Assembly: GCA_002286855.1 (NCBI GenBank)
Contig: NRSV01000069.1
Location: 125,837-189,836, forward strand
DNA from: Bipolaris cookei
Taxonomy: Eukaryota; Ascomycota; Dothideomycetes; Pleosporales; Pleosporaceae
Direction: 5' to 3'
DNA: 64,000 nucleotides
Shown: positions 21,097 through 33,300 of the stretch, in pieces
How the letters are laid out: each line of letters starts with the position of its first letter
Position numbering within the stretch: position 1 is the first letter of the stretch
The notes under the pieces: generated by a model
Seen by the model: only the letters and a program-made list of their open reading frames with translations
What the model was told of the DNA's origin: nothing
The model's database searches: none
Position numbers and translations under genes: made by a program

Positions 21097-23669
21097 ATGT
21101 CCAGACACGCACGCACCATGTACGACCAACGATACGATAGTGCAACTTTCCTCCCGCTTCCCCCAGAAGAAGGTGCGCTCTATTCATCGGCCGCTCGTGA
21201 TTCCCCTGTCTGTGGAGAAACTACGAGTCCTACCGCCAGATATCCGGCATCGGAGTCATCCTACGTCACTGAGGTAAGTCAAGATGATGGCATGATTAGC
21301 ATCACACTCACTAAAGTTAGGTCGACGAGTGTACACCTTCGTACTTCCACTGCATCCCGATGCCCACCCATGAACAGCCCAACCAGTACTACCATGCTGA
21401 TGTGGCAGCCTCACCAATTCGCCCGTCTTTTCCGCCTCCAGTAAATCCATCTTCGACTGCTTCTCCAAGCTCTGTTGCCCCAATCATATCCATATCCACG
21501 GTCGTTGATGGGAATACTTTGGGTTGCAGTCAATGCGGCGTGGAGTTTACAGGACGGTACAGGCGGGGAAACCTTGCACGCCATGCGAGACACAAACACT
21601 CCAAAGCAACCAGAGTTCCGATTACATGTTCGGCTCGTGGGTGCTCTAAGATCTTTGCGCGCCAAGACGCTCGTGTCAAACATGAGCGTAAGCATCATCC
21701 TGAGTTGCATTGCAACTCCAGTGGTAATGGCTCATGCCGCCAGACTGTGTCTCGCCTGGAAAAGAAGGCGGATGTGTTTTCGGTACCGCTACCGCAAGTC
21801 ACCTACACCATCGATATAGATGATGTACCTCGTTCCACCCGAGATGCTTTGTGCCTAGTATATACACAACTGGACAATGAGACATATGTCCGGCTTCGTG
21901 ATATGTTCCTGACCTTGTTAACGAGAATGGTTCAGTACCTTAGACATATAAAGTATGCTATCCAACAACATGTGTGCTGTTTGCATACTAACAGTCCCCA
22001 GGTCTGATGCATATGATGTGTACATGAGAGTTCTACAAGAAATCAATCTCATTGTCCACGCTATCGAATCTGGTTCAATCGATCCGACTGACCAAGGGAT
22101 GACCCACACTGTACCACACTGTCACCCTTCTGGACCTACTGAAACTACTGGTCGTTCTAGGGGCGAAGGTTTTGCATCAAACGTTCAGGGTATTGATATG
22201 TATAAGCCAAACCTACACTATCAAAATAAAGGAAAGACGATACCCAGTCGTCGAGAGCAAAATACCTTCAAGGTTACCAAAAGCAACCGGACCAAGGATC
22301 CGTTGTCTAGAAAGGTTGACTGTCCCGACCACAAGCATCATATCATGTATTCTAACCTTGGGCCACCACCTTGCCGTGGATGTGGTGAGACAGTCATGGC
22401 TCAAGTTCGACACCATCTCAACCGGGTTACTCATCGCGGCCGCCCAAGAGCTTGGCAGTGTTCCAACTGCAAGAAGGATTTCGACGACCAAGATCTTTAC
22501 AATGTACACGTCAGTCCGAAGAGATGTCGATTTAATCCTCAGTGTCGAGATATTGTCAAAGAATGGGCGCGACTATATATGTTACGCTATCCTGGAGCTA
22601 CCAGGATTCCCAGCCCCTGTAAGTCTACCATTTTCCATGATGAATTTCTTTTGCTGATGGTTGCTTGATAGACTGCAATGAGGCAGACTGGCTGCCTCAC
22701 AAAATATGGGAAGAATGTCAAACCTTGTTACGCGACACATCAGCTTCTTTTTTAGACCAGCAAGTGAACACACAGAGGGAGGCAGACCACGGCATACTGC
22801 CTCCCATAGACTCTATTCCAGATGAATCGCATCGCGCCGCCTCGCAGTTCGCAGTTGGCATATTGAATCTGCTCAATTCACTGATCTCCAATCATCCCGA
22901 TGGCGCTCTTGCCACCGGTGCCACGCTAGGTTTCACCAATAACCTCCAACCCAGCGGGAACTCATCATTGTATCGCGGCGCAAGCTATCCCCTCAGTCAA
23001 ATCTTTCACGATACTGCGCAACGTTTTGGGACCTTGGCGGAGAGAGCTTTGTACGGTGAGCTGGGGCGTATACAAACTATCGCCAACGAAGCAGCGACAG
23101 TGGTGGATATAGCGAATGTCCAATTTCCGCATCAACCGCCCCAAGACCATGCCCCAGGACCGGAAGGCTTCGTTGCGACTCCTAGTCAACCTCGTGAATA
23201 CATTTACGGCTCCAGTAACACTACCATGCCACATTATTGGTCCGGACAGCACCAGTCGACACAATACGAGCCGACACAAACTCCCAGCATCAATTATTGT
23301 GCGCCTCTTCTGAGTAGACAATCAAGTCGTGCCGACTTAGGCACTTCCTCGTCCCATACGCCTTTCCCCTCACAAACGAATTCATCTTCGGTATATGACC
23401 CAGTGGAAGGCCCGCTTCTCACTCCCATCACTTCGCCGCACCATTACCGTCGACTGTCACAAAGCACTGAAATTTCAGACTTGGACACTAAGCAAAGGAT
23501 ATTGCCAGAGCACATGGCATTGCCTGAAGCATGTCCGGCGTTGGATGATCCGAATTACATGGATACACAATGGCCTCAAACCATAGATCCCCAGCTGTTG
23601 GAGCAATCAGAAGACCTTTCAGAAGACCCTTCAGAAGACCCTAATAAACACCTTTATGAAGACCCATGA
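21097..23669 (+). CDS. C2H2 zinc-finger protein, putative transcription factor
   Basis: The model is join(21097..21273, 21321..21952, 22002..22618, 22672..23669), 807 aa. Introns 21274-21320, 21953-22001 and 22619-22671 all have GT..AG ends and preserve frame. Two adjacent C2H2 fingers lie near residues 120-180: CSQCGVEFTGRYRRGNLARH (closing with a further His) and CSARGCSKIFARQDARVKHE (closing with HH). A later Cys/His region (CRGCGETVMAQVRHHLN, then CSNCKKDFDDQDLYNVH) may be a further degenerate pair. The C-terminal half is Ser/Pro/Gln-rich and ends in a short acidic repeat (SEDLSEDPSEDP). A nuclear DNA-binding role is inferred from the fingers; no target is known. An upstream Met at 21082 is in frame and possible. 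Confidence 0.78.
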
Positions 23670-23845
23670 CTGCTGATGATTCTGTCTGTATTCTAGTAGG
23701 AGTATTGTTTGATTTTTTGCTCTAATTTTTTAATTTATTTTAGATTTAGATTTCTCGAATTCAATTTCTGCAAAATACCATCCCTCTTATCATGAGTGTT
23801 TTGGGAATGCGTTCGTCACTACAATCGTATGGTCACAGATCCAGT

Positions 23846-25275
23846 TCACAGCCGACTCTGAATCTTTTCCAGCGTATCACCAAGCGCGTATTCCGAAGCT
23901 GTAGCTTTGCTCCTCAACTTTTCGCCTTCCTCCTTAGTTACATAGCGGGCCTCTACCGCCGGATTATACGCAAACTGGCTGGCGCATTTGACGTCGTCGT
24001 TACTCATCTTGACATTCTTGTTACTATCTGCACGCTTGTACGCATTGATGATGACGGCTCCACCCAAACCCAGATTATGCTGCAACGCGACATCTGCTAC
24101 CTCGGCAAGCCTGTTGTTTGCCCAGCCATGAAGCTGCCATGTCAAATCTGCGCATTGCGCGAGACCCGTTGCACCAAGAGGATGTCCTTTCCTAATGAGA
24201 CCGCCCAACGGATTGATAATGGGGCCTTTGCCGCCATACATAATGTCGCCATTGCAAACCATCATATGTGCTTTTCCCGGCTCGCTGAAACCCAAGCCCT
24301 CGAGGAGAATAAGCTCGTTGGCCGAGAAGCAATCGTGGAGCTCGGCAAATTTGATGTCCTTGGGACTTACACCGGCTTCTTTTAGCGCGACTTGCGCTGC
24401 GCGCTTCGTCATGTCGTATCCGACGAGGTCCATGGAGGATTTGGAGTACAGCTGCGGTGAGTCCGTCATGAGTGCTTGGCCTGCGATAAGAATCGCCTGC
24501 CTCTTGAGATGCAGTCTGGCATCTAGAAAATTTTTGGCTTACGAGCACGGCGGCTCCCGCTCCGTCGCTGGTAGGGCTGCATTGCAGCTTCGTTAACGGA
24601 AAGTGGATCATGGGCGACTTTTCAATCTGCTCGAGCGTGTAGACGTCTCTGAACTGGGCATATGGGTTCCGTTAGCTGTGCTCATGGCTGATTCTTGCTA
24701 TTTCTGCAAAGTCGCGCGCTTTGGCGCTGTACTTTTTCATGTACTCGACACCGGCGTCGGCAAAGTATTGGGGAGTTGGTGATGCCGCGGGTGTCGGCCA
24801 TCATGCGCATCGACAAGCCCATGGGTGAGGGCCGATCACTATAGACAGACTTGATGGAGCCCGGCTACATCTACTCGAATCCAATCACGAGGGTGCAATC
24901 AATGGCCCCCTTTTTTGATCAGACTACGAGCAAGATGCAGTCCGGTAGAGCCAGTGGCTCATGCATTGTTTGTGTTGTAGATTGGGATGCTACTGCGAGT
25001 CAGTACTCCAACCGCACTGACATCAGTAGAATGCTCGTAGTATCTGACCCAGTCATTCCGAATTGGTAAAAGATTCTCTGACCACTCGTTGTGTCGCCAT
25101 AACAGTAGCAAGTTACTCCAGTTTCAACATCGTCGTAGTTGATTTACGCATCCAGCATGGCCTTGACGCCAGCTTCGTAGCCCATCTCGGGGTAAGCGCG
25201 CGTCTGTCGGGGCTTGATGAACTTGGTGAGGCCCACGCCCAGCACATAGACTAGTACTTCATTCTTGGTTGCCAT
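23846..25275 (-). pseudogene. SCP-x-type peroxisomal thiolase, multiply broken
   Basis: Reading from ATG at 25275, the start (VLGVGLTKFIKPRQTRAYPEMGYEAG) is typical of sterol-carrier-protein-x/nonspecific lipid-transfer thiolases. It then hits TAA after MLDA, further stops before LAVASQS and SKKGAIDC, and two TAGs after VIGFE. Downstream pieces are SIKSVYSDRPSPMGLSMRMM, a frameshift in the ITNSP..YFADAG stretch, a TAA within SHEHS..RNPYAQF, and another shift at the AAAAATTTT run after VSQKF. The last 207 codons (23846-24469) are intact and carry AELHDCFSANELILLEG and NPLGGLIRKGHPLGATG, the thiolase His motif. It is clearly inactive as a full enzyme. Confidence 0.85.
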
Positions 25276-26809
25276 CTTGAACTATTCTAGGGGACTGATG
25301 ATACTTTTCAAAAGTCTATGATGGAGATGGCGAATATACTAGAGGTAGATTTGTGGTGCAAGGGTTGCGTGGACTGGGATAGTTTACCTCCAAGTAAGCT
25401 ACCATGAGCCGAGGATGAACTAGGCCACCTACTACCCTACCCCACCCCATATATCTTTATCTGCCGTTAACCTTTTTTTTAGTCAAACTACTCGACGTCG
25501 ATCACTATGCCATTGGAATACCGGTGCAGCCTCAGTGACAGGTTGACAGACTTGATGTGCCTGTCTGCCATGTTGCAATGCCTGCCAGGGCGCCCTGACA
25601 GGCGTTTAGTGGACCCACATGCCCCAGAAAAAGGACATTACCTAGTATTACATAATCTCTCTGGTCACATCTATCAATGTATCCAGATACATGTTACATC
25701 CATGGTAGACGTGAAGGGTATTTCTTTTTCCATTAATGGAGACCAGATAAGCTCGATCCTGAAGCAACTTCCCACTTATCATCTTAATCTTCTTCATTAG
25801 CAATCCATAGCTGGCTGGCTGATTATGCGATAGGTACATGAGTGAAACGGCGTCGGATGTCGCCCCTTCATCCTGGCCATCATCAACACTTCTACCACCC
25901 GCTTCCGCTAACAGCTCCCAATTGCTGCTCCTTCCCGATGAACGGTTGCGCTAAGGCTCTCTCTGGCATTGACAGTGTTTGCATTCTGAAGAGGCGCCCT
26001 GAGATTGCCCGTTGGGCGATGACAACAACATCACGACGACTTGATCGCGTTCCATCTCGGCTCCTTTCGTATCTACTATTCATGTCCTCTTGACTGCTAT
26101 GACAGTGTCGATTACAATTCCGCCTGTCCTCGCAACGAGCAAGTCAAACAATAGAGCGGGCGCATGCTCGAACGCATGCAATCTGTGCGAAATGGTGTGT
26201 TTTTTTCGCGGCGGCCCACAGGCAATTTCCAGAGGACTCAGTCTTTGTCTCGGCACCTCGTTTCGAAACAGCTAGACTCCACCCCGACGACGTCAGAAAA
26301 ATGCCGAGCGGGCGTTGAAACATGCAAGCCAGCAAATCGCATTGCCTCAATGGCTGTATCGTGCACTGGCCCCAATGCACTTGTATGCTGTGCAATTAAC
26401 CTCCCGCAGTGGTGGAAGCGCCAGGAACCATCATGACATCCATAGCGCGGCCCGTGAACCATGATCCTGGACCACAAAAGTCCAGAATGGTATTTTTGCA
26501 TGATCGCAAGGCTGTAATCCGAGCTTGTTTGGTGGGGCAGATGTCGGAGGTGGTTTTCTCTCATGGACATTGCAGATTGAGCATGACTTGGCACGCATTG
26601 CATACGGCCTACATATAGAGAAGCACATCGCAATATTCATGTCGTTACACGCGTTGTCTCGCTCTACCATTCTTTCACTCTTTCTTTTTTGCTTGTTCAT
26701 TTGAACTTTGCTTTCCACTCATTGTCTACAGCCTTGACGGCTTCACACTTTCTTGTCGGCAGAGCCACACATTTCACACTCTTTTACACAACACTCACAA
26801 CTGCCAAAA
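25276..26809. other. Intergenic upstream of cellobiose dehydrogenase
   Basis: About 1.5 kb without a supported gene. Small frames on both strands lack motifs. The distal end must hold the cellobiose dehydrogenase promoter; the 5' leader is CT-rich (about 26660-26700). Confidence 0.4.
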
Positions 26810-29521
26810 ATGGCTCGTTCTTTTCTCCTTTCCTCTATCTTCTTTGCGCTACGCGCTGTAGCTCAGACTTCCACGGCTTTTACGGATGAGAAGACTGGCA
26901 TCAAGTTCCAGGGTGTCGTTGGCGACACAGGATACAGACTCGGTTATGCTATCCCCGAGACTCCTACAACCGACTTCATTGCTCAGATCCAAGCCCCCAT
27001 CACCAATGGAGGCGGATGGGCTGGCCTCAGCATGGGCCAGTCCATGACGAGTAACCTACTCATTGTTGCTTGGCCCAACGAGGGCAAGGTCCTCTCGTCT
27101 TTCCGTCAAATTGATGGTTACACCAGCCCGCCTGTAGTCACTGGTAACTTCTCCATGAAGACAATTCCCGATGGCACATTTGTCACCGACAAGGCCTTCT
27201 CATACACTTTCCTGTGCTCCAACTGCCTGAGCGACGACTCGTCTCTCGGCCTTGTCATCTCCGAAACCCTCAACGTCATGGGCTGGGCCTGGTCGGACAA
27301 GGCCTTGACCGATTCGACCACGGCTTCTGCTGGCCTCAACTACCACGACGCCGGCTTTGGCGCTTTTGGTCTGAAAATGTCCGACGCAAAGAGCGCTGAT
27401 TTCGACAAATGGGCTGCGCTTGCTGTTGGAGATGCTCCAAGCGGCGGCAACTCCACGGCTCCCGCCCCTGGAGGAAACTCAACCACACCTGCACCACTAC
27501 CTGCAACCCCAATCACCGGCAACTCTACTGCTATTGTTGCAAACGCCACATTCGACTACATCGTTGCAGGAGGTGGTGCAGCTGGAATCATCGCCGCTCA
27601 GAGGTTTGCAGAGAGCGGCGCTTCGGTCCTCTTGATCGAGCGCGGTGGTTCTTCATACGCCTTCACTGGCGATGTCAAGACGCTTTCTTGGAACAGCTCT
27701 GTCTCTATGTATGATGTGCCCGCATACGGCTACTACCTCAGCGACGTCGGTAGCCCTGCTTACTGTACCGACACTGCCGACATGGCAGGCTGTCTCCTTG
27801 GTGGTGGCACTGCTGTCAACGCCATGATGTACGTCAGGCCCCAGGAGCGCGACTTTGACGACAAGTGGCCTGCTGGCTGGAAGTGGGCCGATGTCTCCGC
27901 TGCCGCTGAACGTCTGTACGAGCGTAACCCTGGACAAACTTACGGCTCGCAGGATGGTGTCCGCTACGACGACGGTGCTTTCACCGTTCTATCCAAGTTC
28001 TTTGCTAGCCAAGGATGGAAGGAGACCGACTTCATCAAGAACCCCAACAACAAGGTCGATGTCTATGGCCACCCAACCTGGAACATTGCCAATGGTCTCC
28101 GCTCTGGTAGTGTCCGAACTTACCTCCCTCTTGCCCAGAAGCTCGACAATTTCAAGCTCATGATGAACACCAACGTTGTCCGAGCTGTCCGCGAGGGTTC
28201 TGCTGTTTCTGGTGTCGAGGTTGAGACTGCCGATGGCAAGCGCGTCATCTACAACGTCAAGGCTGGAGGCCGTGTCATCCTTTCGGCTGGTGCCATGTCA
28301 ACTCCTCGTATCCTTTTTAACTCTGGCATTGGCCCTGCCGCGCAACTTAAGACTGTTGCTGCCGGCACCACTGGCGTCAAGCTACCTGCCGAAGCTGACT
28401 GGATTGACCTCCCTGTCGGAGCAGAGATCAAGGACCACCCCATCTTCACCGTCAAGTTCAAGACTAGCTCTCCTCTTACTGCCACTGACAAGAAGGCCCT
28501 CATCACTCCCAACCAAACCACTATTGACCTCTTCGCCAAGGGCGCCGGTATGCTTGCCGAGTCTGGTCAGCGCCTCAACTGGTGGTCCTCAGTCAAGACA
28601 TCCGACGGCAGTGAAGTCTTCTTCCAAGGCACTTGCAATTCGCCCGAAGACGATACTATCCAGATGAAGGTCTACATCACCCACGGCCTGAAGTCTGTTG
28701 GTAGCCTCGGTATCACTGCCGCCGGCGCAACCACCTTCATCACCAAGCCCCACATGACCTCCAAGGTTGACACTGAAGCCATCACCCTCATGATGGACCG
28801 TCTCATCAATATGAGCAAGGGCGGAAACTCGACCTTGTCCCTCATTGCTCCTACCGGCGTCACCAACGTCACCAGCGCCGATCTCATCAAGTCATTCAAG
28901 TCGGGAAGCCACTACGTCGGTACCGCTAAGATCGGCACCAAGGGCGAGCCAGGTGTTGTCGTCGATACTGACACAAAGGTATATGGAACCGACAACCTCT
29001 TCGTCGTCGACGCCTCGATCCACCCTGATCTCCCCACCGGAAACACCCAAGCCATCATCATGGTCGCCGCCGAGGCCGCCGCTGCCCGCATCATGAAGCT
29101 CAGTGGCACGCCCAGCACTCCTGTAACCCCAGGATCCAGCAACAGCACCACTCCCGTGCCCGAGACCCTATCTTCCCCCATCGTTCCCTCCACATTACCT
29201 ACCTCTGCGCCCGTCGAGCTCCCAGAAGCCACCCCATCTTCCACACCCAGCGCCCCCGCTACATCAGCACCCGCCGCAACACCCGCGCCCGTCGAGTCCG
29301 CCACCCCCAAGCCCACCCAGCCTTCCGAGCCCTCCAACCCAGCTACGCCCTCCAAACCCGCTGAGCCCTCCAAGCCCTCCAGCCCTGCGGCTGGTGCCCC
29401 CGGCACAGCAGGAAAGTGGGAGCGCTGCGGTGGCATCGGGCATACGGGCGCCACCGCCTGTGCCGATGGCTGGAAGTGCGTCAAGCAAAATGACTACTAC
29501 TCGCAGTGTCTTTCCGGTTAA
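26810..29521 (+). CDS. Cellobiose dehydrogenase with C-terminal CBM1 (class IIA-like)
   Basis: This secreted flavocytochrome oxidises cellobiose/cello-oligosaccharides and passes electrons to lytic polysaccharide monooxygenases. It is a single exon of 903 aa; the ATG at 26810 (CAAAAATGGC) gives a clean signal peptide (MARSFLLSSIFFALRAVAQ). The cytochrome domain (about 20-205) has the Met and His haem ligands (GWAGLSMGQ about residue 75; LNYHDAGFG His 179). A Ser/Thr/Pro linker follows. The GMC dehydrogenase begins FDYIVAGGGAAGIIAA (FAD-binding GxGxxG, about 250) and has catalytic GSHYVGT His and DLPTGNTQ Asn. A long Pro/Ser linker leads to a fungal cellulose-binding domain (WERCGGIGHTGATAC..CVKQNDYYSQCL). 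Domain order and length match ascomycete class IIA enzymes. Confidence 0.96.
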   Translation: MARSFLLSSIFFALRAVAQTSTAFTDEKTGIKFQGVVGDTGYRLGYAIPETPTTDFIAQIQAPITNGGGWAGLSMGQSMTSNLLIVAWPNEGKVLSSFRQIDGYTSPPVVTGNFSMKTIPDGTFVTDKAFSYTFLCSNCLSDDSSLGLVISETLNVMGWAWSDKALTDSTTASAGLNYHDAGFGAFGLKMSDAKSADFDKWAALAVGDAPSGGNSTAPAPGGNSTTPAPLPATPITGNSTAIVANATFDYIVAGGGAAGIIAAQRFAESGASVLLIERGGSSYAFTGDVKTLSWNSSVSMYDVPAYGYYLSDVGSPAYCTDTADMAGCLLGGGTAVNAMMYVRPQERDFDDKWPAGWKWADVSAAAERLYERNPGQTYGSQDGVRYDDGAFTVLSKFFASQGWKETDFIKNPNNKVDVYGHPTWNIANGLRSGSVRTYLPLAQKLDNFKLMMNTNVVRAVREGSAVSGVEVETADGKRVIYNVKAGGRVILSAGAMSTPRILFNSGIGPAAQLKTVAAGTTGVKLPAEADWIDLPVGAEIKDHPIFTVKFKTSSPLTATDKKALITPNQTTIDLFAKGAGMLAESGQRLNWWSSVKTSDGSEVFFQGTCNSPEDDTIQMKVYITHGLKSVGSLGITAAGATTFITKPHMTSKVDTEAITLMMDRLINMSKGGNSTLSLIAPTGVTNVTSADLIKSFKSGSHYVGTAKIGTKGEPGVVVDTDTKVYGTDNLFVVDASIHPDLPTGNTQAIIMVAAEAAAARIMKLSGTPSTPVTPGSSNSTTPVPETLSSPIVPSTLPTSAPVELPEATPSSTPSAPATSAPAATPAPVESATPKPTQPSEPSNPATPSKPAEPSKPSSPAAGAPGTAGKWERCGGIGHTGATACADGWKCVKQNDYYSQCLSG

Positions 29522-30343
29522 GAAGAAGAATCGGGAAAGCAACAACCACATTTGTTGTGTTTCCGTGAGCGAGAGAGTAAATGCGAGAAAGTATCAAAAA
29601 AAGCATTTCATGTACATAACCATATTATTATTATTTTTCTTCTTCACTCTATTACTATTTTGGCTGCGCCTTTATATGTGTACATTATTTAGCCCCTATA
29701 TATCACAGTAGTATATCATCGAAATGACTGTGTGTTTTTGACCCAATTAGATCTTTGTACTTCTGAGTTTATGATAAAGGGGATTGAGTGACTGTATGTA
29801 CGGCGATTGGCCATATAGTATAGTATTTGGATGGTTGGCTGTTCCCCCTCCCTTGCGCTCTAACAACCAGTGAGAAGGGGGTATGATGTATAGTCGATTG
29901 GCAAGTGGTATGTGCTCGAATGAATATCAAGTCGTAAGCAAGAAACAACATGGGCGTACGAATCGCGTGACCATCTAATGCAGGTGGATACCTAGCAATG
30001 TAAAAACATCATTGGCAGAAAAAATAAAACAAAAAAAAATGGCCACTTGCTCACCACAGACTAATGCTTAGTATATGAGCTTTCAACAACAAGACAACGC
30101 ATGCAGGCATGGAAATAATCGTTGTTTGAATACACAAATGCATTAAAAATTGTCAAAAAACGTGACGCAAGTGTTTAAATATTGGGTATGATAAGAGCCA
30201 TATGGGAAGAGAACAGAAAACTAATTGGCATACGAGCCACGAAAAGGGGAAAAATTACAAAGTAGTTTATAGTTGTGTAGAGACGCATTCCATGTCGTAT
30301 CCCTCGTGCAGTTGATCACAATCATGTCTCGGCTCCTAGACCT
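29522..30343. other. Convergent 3' flanks of CDH and the coiled-coil gene
   Basis: About 820 bp, A/T-rich with poly-A and poly-T stretches, no supported gene. Probably two 3' UTRs plus spacer. Confidence 0.45.
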
Positions 30344-33300
30344 TTAGTCCATCAAGAAGTGGGTGGGGTGGGGAAGCTGATCTGGGCCGGTGTGCAGCTG
30401 ACTCTGCTCCGTAGTAAGCAGTTGAGCCGTCCTGGTGCTTTCTGCAATCGCTTCGTTGTTGAGTTCAGCGAGTTGGTTCAACGTCTCTTGCATGGCCGCC
30501 AACTGCTAGAAATGTATTAGCTCTCTGGACCGTGGGCGCGATAAGAAAGCAGAAAATCCACGTACGGGATTGGGTTCAACTCACAGTACCGACAACATCT
30601 TTTGCAGCACCAGTGCCGTTAGTTGTGTGGCGCTGAGTACCAGACACAGTGCCTCTGCCGTTGTCTTCTTCCTCGTTTTCTTCTGCCAAAGTGTTCATGT
30701 CCCGCTGCTCACCCAAGCTCGCGGCAGCACGAGCAATCCTGTCGCCGGCAGCAAGCATTGCTTCGAGGCGGTCAATCTTATCAAGGAGTTGCAAGTTCTC
30801 CTTCTCAAGTGGTTCGACACGGGCTAAGTGCTTACGCACGACTTCACCCTTCATGGTTTCGATGCGGTCTTCAGCTTCCTCAGCAGCTCTGATGGCTTCA
30901 TCGCGCTCACGTTCGATTGCGCGTATTTTTTCTCCTAGAGCTAACATGTTGGAGCTTTCGGCAGCAGCATCAGCCTTGAGCTTCTCCTGAAGTTGAGAGT
31001 CCCAGTACATGTCTCGTTGTTGGGCTGCTTCCCTTTTGGCGACTTCAAGTGCAGCAGAATGATTGAATTGTTCTTCTTCTAATTCCAATGCAAGGTTATT
31101 ATACTTCTTGCGAAGTTCTCGTAGAGCCTCTGACGTGCTAGCCTCCATGCCTGCCATCAACTCTGCAATGGCCTCCTCGTGGGCTTGGTCCATCGACGCC
31201 TTTTGTTCTGTAAGATCTTGATGCTGTTTCTGCACAGCCTCGAGCTGCTGCTGCAGAGCCTGCATGTCGTTCGAATGACCAGCTTTGAATTCTTCTTTCA
31301 ACAACTCCATCGCATCACTATGCGCTTGGTCCGTCTCTACAATCTTTTGCTGCAACTTGTTGCACTCCGACTGCAACTTGGATAGAGCCTGCTCGTAATC
31401 TGCTTTCAGAGAGTCTTTGAGTAAGGCGACAGCATCCTCATGTGTTTTGTCGGCAGCGGCCTTCTCCGCCAGCAGAGCTTCGTACTTGCTTGCAATTTCA
31501 GCGTTCGCCGACGAACCAGACTGCTCCTTTAGGGATGCTAGCTCATTAAGCGCAGTTTGCCTGCCTGCAAGCGCTGCTGCCCTTTCTTGTTCCAATCGCT
31601 CGGCGTCGTTTTGCATAATCTCCAGTAAGGTTGCGTATTTCTGCTCGATTTCTAGATGCTGAGCCTCAAGTGCCTTGGTATGACTTTCCTCGGTTGCTAG
31701 CTGTTTAGCAAGGCTCTCTGCATGGGACTTTTCAAGTTCCGCGAGCCGTGCAGATAGATCATCCCGTTGGCTCTGGAGATTCTGAATTTCTACCTTTTGA
31801 GCCTCATCATCGTTACCTCGCTCTTGGGTGACAACATCGTATCTCATCTGGAGATTACTCAAAGCCTCCGAAGTATTCTTCATGCCTTCCTGGAGCTTGT
31901 CATACTTGGTTTGTAGCTCGTCAAGGAGCTGTTTTGACGTAGTATCGGCCTCTTCTTTGAGCGTTGCAATAGCACGATCGTGCTCAAGATCGGTAACGGC
32001 CTTCTCTTGCGCCAGTATGTCATATCTGGATTGAAGCTCCGCCAGGGCTGACTTGGTGGATTGCTCTGAATCAGCTTCTAAAGCTCGTAACGTCTGCAAG
32101 TGGGTGTTTTCCATGGTACTCTTCTCTTCAAGTAATGAATCGTATTTGGCTTGAAGGTCGTCCAGTAGTTGCTTAGATGCGCTTTCCGACTGTGATTTAG
32201 AGGCCTCCAGAGCATCCTTGTGCGCAGTTTCCATTGCGCCCTTCTCCTCCACCAGCAGGTTGTACTTGGATTCGAGTTCCTCAAGAGAGTGTCTCAAATT
32301 ACTTTCAGATTCTTCCTTCAATATTTCAACGGCAGAGCGGTGCTCATCTTCTGCTAATTTCTTCTCTTGAAGAAGAGTGTCATACTTTGATTGTAGCTCT
32401 GCAAGCAACTGCTTTGACTCGCTTTCAGAGTCTTGCTTGAGGGATTCGATAACGCGAGCATGAGAATCCTCTGCGAGTGTCTTCTCTTCCAACAAGGAAT
32501 CGTGGCGGGCTTGCAAGTCAACAATGATAGACTGAGACTTGGCGTGAGCATCTGCAGTAGCGTCTTTCTCCTCTTGTAACGCGTCCAGCTTGGCTTGCAG
32601 ATCTCCGCTAATGGCAAGGTCCTTGCTCATGGTATCGATACGTGCTTGAAGATCCACGGCCAATCCTTGCGAAATGCTGTGGGCTTCTTTCAAAGCGGCC
32701 AGTTCGTCTTCGGTGTGCTTGAGCTTTGCGAGAGCGTCATCGCAGTTGCGGGTTGCAGAAGTAGAGCTGTCTCGAAGGTCACTAACCTCCTGCTTGAGAG
32801 CCTCAATTTCTTGAGATCGCTCGGAAAGTGTTTTCTCGTGTTGCGCGGAGTTTCCATTCTTCTCAGCAACAAGCGAATCAAAATCGGCCTGCAAAGTGTT
32901 CAATCGCCTTGTCGCGTCTCCTTCCAGATCCGCTCTCAAAGATTCGATCTCGCGCTCGTAATCTTCGCCAATGACACGCAAGTCTTGTTTGTGTCTCTCG
33001 TGTAGCGCATCAAGCTCAGACTTGTAAGCATCAGCTTTCTTATTCGCTTCGTCCAAGTTAGTCTGGATTTTTGCAATCTCGGAAGCATGTTGCGAGTCCA
33101 GCTGCTGTGAAGCCGTCTCAAGTATATCAATAGTACTTCGCAAGCCGGCAGCCTCCGCTTTGAGTTGCTCCATTTCAGCACTGTGGGCGGTAAGCTGATT
33201 ATTCAAAGCATCTATTTTCTGGACAAGTTCGTCGTTTTCTTCAGACTTGATCTTGATAGTAGCATCATGTGCATTTTTCAGCTCCTCAATTTCCTTGCTA

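Noticed and set aside
26753..26809. Upstream in-frame start for cellobiose dehydrogenase
   Set aside because: It would bury the signal peptide behind 19 residues. The ATG at 26810 has good context and an immediate signal peptide.
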